Shown: positions 5,105 through 8,281 of the stretch, one piece after another
Layout of the letters: the number at the start of each line of letters is the position of its first letter
Numbering within the stretch: position 1 is the first letter of the stretch
Source of the DNA: Bacteroidota bacterium
Lineage (GTDB): Bacteria; Bacteroidota; Bacteroidia; Bacteroidales; VadinHA17
Direction of reading: 5' to 3'
Assembly (NCBI GenBank): GCA_030611395.1
Contig: JAUWPX010000050.1
Coordinates: 1 to 8,281, forward strand
DNA: 8,281 nt
Position numbers and translations under genes: made by a program
Notes under the pieces: generated by a model
The model's input: the letters and a program-made list of their open reading frames with translations, nothing else
The model's database searches: none
What the model was told of the DNA's origin: nothing

Positions 5105-7162
5105 TTACTTTTCCACACAAATCCGGGCATCAACAGCAACGATCATTTCCGGTGTTCCCAATACCGGATTCAGATCCATCTCACTAATCTCAGGTGCAAT
5201 ATATACCAGTGCTGCCACCCTGGTAATTAATTCAATAAATTGTTTTTCATCAATTCCTTTTTGTTTTCTCGCTCCCTTAATAATTCCATATCCTCTGAGG
5301 TTTCTTACCATCCCTTTTGCCTCTTCAAAGCTTAATGGAGCAAGACCGGATTGAACATCTTTCAAAACTTCAATAAAAATACCTCCCAGTCCGCACATAA
5401 CCAGGTGACCGAATTTACCTTCCTTCTTCACACCGGCAAATAATTCTGTCCCTTCGAGCATAGGCTGTAATAAAACTGCTTTCGCTCCTTCAATCTTCAT
5501 CATTATGTTAAATTCCCTTCGAACATCTTTATCACTTTTTACATTTAAAACTACTCCCCCGACATCCGATTTGTGTAAAGGACCAACCACTTTCAATACC
5601 AATGGATAACCCAATCCCTCTGAAACTTTTATTGCTTCCTGTTCTGTAGTAACTACTTTTTCCTGCACACGTGATATTCCGGCAGCATCCAATAATTGCT
5701 GTACCTTTTCAGGTTCCAGATAACCATTTTCTGTATTATCAATAATTTCCCTGATCCTTTTTTGTTCCATAACAGGAAAGTTCTCTGTTTCCGGTACCGG
5801 TTCAGGAGTAAAATACACTTTGGATAATGCTTTCCCCAACGCTACTTCGTCAGGAAAATTGATTCGCCCTTTCAACAGAAAAGCATTGATCTCATCCTTC
5901 ACGTTGATTATTGAAGGCAATACCGGAAAAATCGGTTTTTTACATGTTTCCATTTTTCGATGAAGCACCTCATACACATCATATACAGGGAATAATCCCG
6001 GGCTGCCAAAAATAACTACCATACCATCAATATGGTTAAAATCGTTCTCAACAGCATCAATAATTAGTCCAAGCTGTTCGGCATTACCGGTTGCGAGAAA
6101 ATCTACCGGGTTTGCCACGGAGGATCCGGGGTGCAATTTCTTAAGTAAATCGTCAGCCTTACTTCCTTTAATTTCAGGAACGCTCATTCCCCCTTCCGAG
6201 AGAGTATCCGTAAGCATAACAGCCGGTCCGCCTGCATGTGTTATAACAGCAATGTTATTTCCCTGCAATTCTTTATGCATAAATACAGAGGCAACAATTG
6301 TGAGTTCCTCCCGACTGTGGCACCTGACAATTCCAGCTTTTTTAAACAAAGCATCTGCAGCAGTATCCGAACCGGCCAGTGCGCCGGTATGAGATGATGC
6401 AGCACGACTACCGGCATCAGAACTTCCGGCTTTTATTGCAGCTATCTTACATCCCTTCCTGATAAGTGAAGATGCATGTTTGAGCAACATCTGTGGCTTA
6501 TTAATACTTTCAATATATAATAACTTTACCCTGGGGGTGGTTTCCGGATCGAAACTCTTGTCCATATATTTTAATACATCCTCAACACCAAGCTGGGCAC
6601 TGTTGCCTACCGAATATACACTGGAAAAAGTTAACCCATTAGGTATTCCTGCCTCCATAATAAATACAGCTGTTGCACCTGATCCGGAAATAAAATCACA
6701 TCCGGCCGGATCCAGCTTTGGGATTGGAGTAGTAAATACTCCATTGTAGTTCCTGTTAAGAAAACCTATGCAATTAGGCCCAATGAGGCATCCATTCACC
6801 TGGTTTACAGCATCTACCATCTGCTTTTCTAAAACGGCTCCTTCCTGGTTCTCTTCGCTAAATCCGGCAGAAAGTACAATAAATGCCCTTGTATTTTTGT
6901 TTTTAGCTAAATATTCAATTGTACCCGGGCAATATTTCGCTGCTATAGCTAATATTGCAAGATCAGTTTCAGGTAGATCATCCGGTTTCTTATACGACCT
7001 TATTCCCTGTATTTTATCCGCTTTGGGGTTGGAAACATACAAATCACCCATATATCCGCCATCCAGTATATTCTTTAACAACTTTCCCCCCGGTTTGGAT
7101 AAATCTTCAGAGCCACCGACAACAACAATACTGCGTGGATTAACCAATTGCTGATTGATCAT
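5105..7162 (-). CDS. NDP-forming acyl-CoA synthetase (acetate-CoA ligase, ADP-forming), fused alpha-beta
   Basis: 685 residues, the length of single-chain fusions of the alpha and beta subunits. An N-terminal CoA-binding Rossmann domain (about 1-140) has VVVGGSEDLSKPGGKLL at 13-29 and GPNCIG at 128-133. Succinyl-CoA-ligase-like domains follow, with SVGNSAQLG at 184-192 and the phospho-histidine site SSHTGALAG (H258). After a hinge near 455-475 comes an ATP-grasp domain with LHKSDVGGV (H530, the second histidine of the phosphate relay) and EMDLNPV (D663, N665, metal/nucleotide binding). Both relay histidines are present, so it should be active. Family reaction: acyl-CoA + ADP + Pi gives acid + CoA + ATP, the energy-conserving step of peptide fermentation in Thermococcales and some anaerobes. 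It heads the minus-strand block, with a -7 box immediately upstream. The chain length preferred (acetyl, isobutyryl, isovaleryl or aryl) cannot be read. Protein acetyltransferases of the Pat type share this core but add a GNAT domain, which is absent here. Confidence 0.92.
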   Translation of the reverse strand: MINQQLVNPRSIVVVGGSEDLSKPGGKLLKNILDGGYMGDLYVSNPKADKIQGIRSYKKPDDLPETDLAILAIAAKYCPGTIEYLAKNKNTRAFIVLSAGFSEENQEGAVLEKQMVDAVNQVNGCLIGPNCIGFLNRNYNGVFTTPIPKLDPAGCDFISGSGATAVFIMEAGIPNGLTFSSVYSVGNSAQLGVEDVLKYMDKSFDPETTPRVKLLYIESINKPQMLLKHASSLIRKGCKIAAIKAGSSDAGSRAASSHTGALAGSDTAADALFKKAGIVRCHSREELTIVASVFMHKELQGNNIAVITHAGGPAVMLTDTLSEGGMSVPEIKGSKADDLLKKLHPGSSVANPVDFLATGNAEQLGLIIDAVENDFNHIDGMVVIFGSPGLFPVYDVYEVLHRKMETCKKPIFPVLPSIINVKDEINAFLLKGRINFPDEVALGKALSKVYFTPEPVPETENFPVMEQKRIREIIDNTENGYLEPEKVQQLLDAAGISRVQEKVVTTEQEAIKVSEGLGYPLVLKVVGPLHKSDVGGVVLNVKSDKDVRREFNIMMKIEGAKAVLLQPMLEGTELFAGVKKEGKFGHLVMCGLGGIFIEVLKDVQSGLAPLSFEEAKGMVRNLRGYGIIKGARKQKGIDEKQFIELITRVAALVYIAPEISEMDLNPVLGTPEMIVAVDARICVEK

Positions 7163-7179
7163 GACTAAATTGTTTTTTT

Positions 7180-7187
7180 CAAAAATA
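7180..7187 (-). promoter_or_regulatory. Bacteroidota -7 promoter box (TATTTTTG) for the acyl-CoA synthetase gene
   Basis: The minus strand reads TATTTTTG, an exact TAnnTTTG match 17 bp before the ATG at 7162, which would give a very short leader of about 10 bases. No clear -33 TTG is seen. The box overlaps one arm of a small inverted repeat (7184-7189 and 7201-7206, AATACC/GGTATT), a possible operator. Confidence 0.45.
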
Positions 7188-7238
7188 CCAAATTTTATCC
7201 GGTATTATGATTGTTTAATAACATTTTGATCAGTTGGC

Positions 7239-7262
7239 AGTCGGTAATCTGAAGACCGGACT
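7239..7262. repeat. Imperfect hairpin in the divergent region
   Basis: AGTCGGT at 7239-7245 can pair with ACCGGACT at 7255-7262 apart from one bulged base, leaving a 9-base loop. No T-run follows on either strand, so it is not a standard terminator. The surrounding TTGGCAGTCGG-type bases are reminiscent of short dispersed intergenic repeats in Bacteroidota genomes, but that is an impression rather than a demonstrated match. Confidence 0.35.
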
Positions 7263-7341
7263 ATATTTAATGTCAGTCCATAAAGCCAAACAAATTTTGA
7301 ATTAAAGGCACCCCCTTAGAAAATTTTATCAACATTTTTTC

Positions 7342-7349
7342 TATTTTTG
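7342..7349 (+). promoter_or_regulatory. Bacteroidota -7 promoter box (TATTTTTG) for the small exported protein gene
   Basis: TATTTTTG matches TAnnTTTG exactly and lies 105 bp before the ATG at 7455, predicting a leader of about 100 bases that contains the 9-bp inverted repeat at 7377-7424. No obvious -33 TTG is found at the normal spacing, and an exact -7 match can occur by chance in DNA this T-rich. Confidence 0.4.
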
Positions 7350-7376
7350 AATCTTGAAACTTAATATTTGAAGCCC

Positions 7377-7424
7377 CTCCGAAAAGTGATTTAGTGGCAT
7401 TTTCTTTTTTTTGAATTTTCGGAG
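7377..7424. repeat. 9-bp perfect inverted repeat in the leader of the small exported protein gene
   Basis: CTCCGAAAA (7377-7385) and TTTTCGGAG (7416-7424) are exact inverted repeats separated by 30 bases. The second arm ends 30 bp before the ATG. A competing short stem joins GAAAA (7381-7385) to TTTTC (7400-7404) and is followed by eight T residues at 7405-7412, so two mutually exclusive RNA folds are possible. It could be a leader hairpin or a spaced operator. Confidence 0.5.
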
Positions 7425-7454
7425 CAGACTCACAATTTAATATCTACTAAAGCT

Positions 7455-7847
7455 ATGAAACGATTTGTTATCTCATTCTTTACCCTTCTCTTATTATGGA
7501 CCCTTCAACCAGGGTTGCTTCATGCCAAAGATCCTATGAAAACCTATGAAGGCACGTGGAAATTCTCAGCCGAACAAGCTCCTTTTGGATACCAGGCAGG
7601 AACTATGACTTTTGAAATTAAGGAGAATAAATTAACAGGTTATCTGAAGTTTTCAGAAACCGAATATGTCATTGAATTTCAGAATATCGAAATTAATGAT
7701 GGAGGTATAACACTTGATATCACTGTTGAATATGAACAGGTTCCGATAAATGCTTCAGTAAAGGATGATATCCTTACAGGTACTGCAACTTCCCCTGAGG
7801 GCCCGGTTAGTTTTTCAGCAACCAGGGTAGTGTCAGGTCAAAAGTAA
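7455..7847 (+). CDS. Small exported beta-rich protein, function unknown
   Basis: 130 residues. The N-terminus is a clear Sec signal peptide: basic KR at 2-3, hydrophobic FVISFFTLLLLW at 4-15, and a likely cleavage after LLHA (residue 24), leaving a mature protein of about 106 residues. No lipobox cysteine is present, so it is probably soluble in the periplasm or released. The mature part alternates short beta strands with turns (YEGTWKF, AGTMTFEI, KLTGYLKF, GGITLDITVEY, ILTGTATSPEGPVSFSATR), a pattern seen in small lipocalin-like or META-like barrels. The closing GPVSFSATR strand is common in uncharacterised Bacteroidota proteins of this size. No catalytic residues are recognisable. The ATG at 7455 is chosen because the signal peptide begins there; no Shine-Dalgarno is seen. 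It is transcribed away from the fermentation genes, and nothing ties it to them functionally. Confidence 0.82.
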   Translation: MKRFVISFFTLLLLWTLQPGLLHAKDPMKTYEGTWKFSAEQAPFGYQAGTMTFEIKENKLTGYLKFSETEYVIEFQNIEINDGGITLDITVEYEQVPINASVKDDILTGTATSPEGPVSFSATRVVSGQK

Positions 7848-7872
7848 TCGGGTAATGGGAAGTGTTTGTGGG

Positions 7873-7912
7873 AGAGAGTAATTATGATGTGGTTTTATTG
7901 AATTACTTTTTT
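7873..7912 (+). terminator. Possible weak terminator after the small exported protein gene
   Basis: AGTAATT (7877-7883) pairs perfectly with AATTACT (7901-7907), followed by five T residues at 7908-7912. Further A-T and G-T pairs can extend the stem outward to 7873. The stem is A/T-rich and the loop is 17 bases, so any terminator activity would be weak. Its right end overlaps the last codons of the convergent gene. Confidence 0.3.
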
Positions 7913-8281
7913 GCATCAAGCAAGGAGTTACCGCGCAATTCATCGGCTTGAATTATTTCTGATACCTGGCATCCTATCCTGTTACAAAGGCCTATACAAT
8001 TACCAAAGTCAGCATTCTTATCTGTAAACATGGTAAATAAATGAGCGCCACAGGTACATCGTCTGTAAATCGGTAATTTTACACCACATTCAGGACAAAA
8101 GAATTCCAATATTTCACCATTCTTAAGCTCAGCTTCACACGCAATCCACGATTTGTCACCACAGAAAGGACTCAAGGCAATGTGTCCTTCCTTATTATTA
8201 CCTTTAACTTTCAGGTAGATTCCTTTTTGATTATTAAAAACAGCACGGTTGCTAATCAAAGAATGTCCATTCTGGCAATAT
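7903..8281 (-). CDS. Cysteine-rich zinc-ribbon-like protein, function unknown (5' truncated by window edge)
   Basis: The frame is open from the TAA at 7903-7905 to the right edge. It can be read through a TTG at 8257-8259 into YCQNGHSLI at the edge, so TTG is unlikely to be the true start; an ATG probably lies just outside. The 125 visible residues contain ten cysteines, at visible positions 2, 40, 48, 62, 65, 75, 77, 95, 99 and 104. CPECG (62-66) followed by CTCG (75-78) is a plausible four-cysteine zinc ribbon. CQNGH at the start could be half of another metal site. A CxxxCxxxxC cluster (NCIGLCNRIGC) follows near the end. There is no signal peptide or membrane segment in the visible part, so it is probably cytoplasmic. 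I cannot assign a family. It converges on the small exported protein gene with 55 bp between stops. Confidence 0.72.
   Translation of the reverse strand, partial: YCQNGHSLISNRAVFNNQKGIYLKVKGNNKEGHIALSPFCGDKSWIACEAELKNGEILEFFCPECGVKLPIYRRCTCGAHLFTMFTDKNADFGNCIGLCNRIGCQVSEIIQADELRGNSLLDAKK

Larger units (their letters stand above)
7163..7454. other. Divergent regulatory region
   Basis: 292 bp between the divergent acyl-CoA synthetase and small exported protein genes, A/T-rich and without a credible coding frame. It holds a leftward -7 box at 7180-7187, a 6-bp inverted repeat at 7184-7206, an imperfect GC-richer hairpin at 7239-7262, a rightward -7 box at 7342-7349 and a 9-bp inverted repeat at 7377-7424. 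I see no RNA gene in it. Confidence 0.6.

Noticed and set aside
4998..5354. Plus-strand open frame of 118 codons
   Set aside because: It runs antisense across the aminotransferase start and the synthetase C-terminus, both strongly supported. Its hydrophobic look comes from reading the opposite strand.
6768..7154. Plus-strand open frame of 128 codons
   Set aside because: It is antisense to the N-terminal CoA-binding domain of the acyl-CoA synthetase, whose motifs are intact. Its own translation shows no domain.
5105..7162. Acyl-CoA synthetase-like gene as a protein lysine acetyltransferase (Pat type)
   Set aside because: Those proteins share the domains but carry an added GNAT acetyltransferase domain. 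Here the protein ends directly after the ATP-grasp domain, and both phosphate-relay histidines are kept.
8257..8259. TTG as the start of the cysteine-rich protein
   Set aside because: Upstream in-frame codons continue to the window edge and encode a CQNGH motif that fits the cysteine-rich character of the rest of the protein.

Overview
The window comes from an anaerobic or fermentative member of the Bacteroidota. Three things support this. The gene at the left edge ends in a type IX secretion (T9SS) C-terminal sorting domain, which is confined to that phylum. Three intergenic stretches carry the Bacteroidota -7 promoter box TAnnTTTG. Only one gene start has a clear Shine-Dalgarno sequence. 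The ferredoxin-dependent 2-oxoacid oxidoreductase points to anaerobic metabolism. I cannot name a genus.

Layout: (1) 1-917 (+) is the 3' end of a large secreted protein with a MAM/jelly-roll-like domain followed by the T9SS sorting domain. (2) 918-3614 (-) is a four-gene operon for a 2-oxoacid:ferredoxin oxidoreductase, transcribed delta (ferredoxin), alpha, beta, gamma. (3) 3755-7162 (-) holds a class I/II aminotransferase and, upstream of it, a fused NDP-forming acyl-CoA synthetase. (4) 7163-7454 is a divergent regulatory region. (5) 7455-7847 (+) is a small exported beta-rich protein. (6) 7903-8281 (-) is a cysteine-rich, zinc-ribbon-like protein that runs off the right edge.

The six genes on the minus strand from 7162 to 918 form a complete amino-acid oxidation route. 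The aminotransferase turns an amino acid into a 2-oxoacid. The oxidoreductase decarboxylates it to an acyl-CoA and reduces ferredoxin. The acyl-CoA synthetase converts the acyl-CoA to the free acid and conserves the thioester energy as ATP. This is the logic of peptide fermentation known from Thermococcales, here in a bacterium with the genes side by side. The individual families are known. The substrate (branched-chain, aromatic or 2-oxoglutarate) cannot be read from the sequence. A 140-bp gap with a good promoter box suggests the block is two transcription units.

I see no tRNA, rRNA, CRISPR array, insertion sequence or phage gene. The least explained parts are the cysteine-rich protein at the right edge, the 9-bp inverted repeat in the leader of the small exported protein, the repeated TTAATGATTAA palindrome inside the oxidoreductase operon, and the zero-gap convergent stop codons at 915-920.
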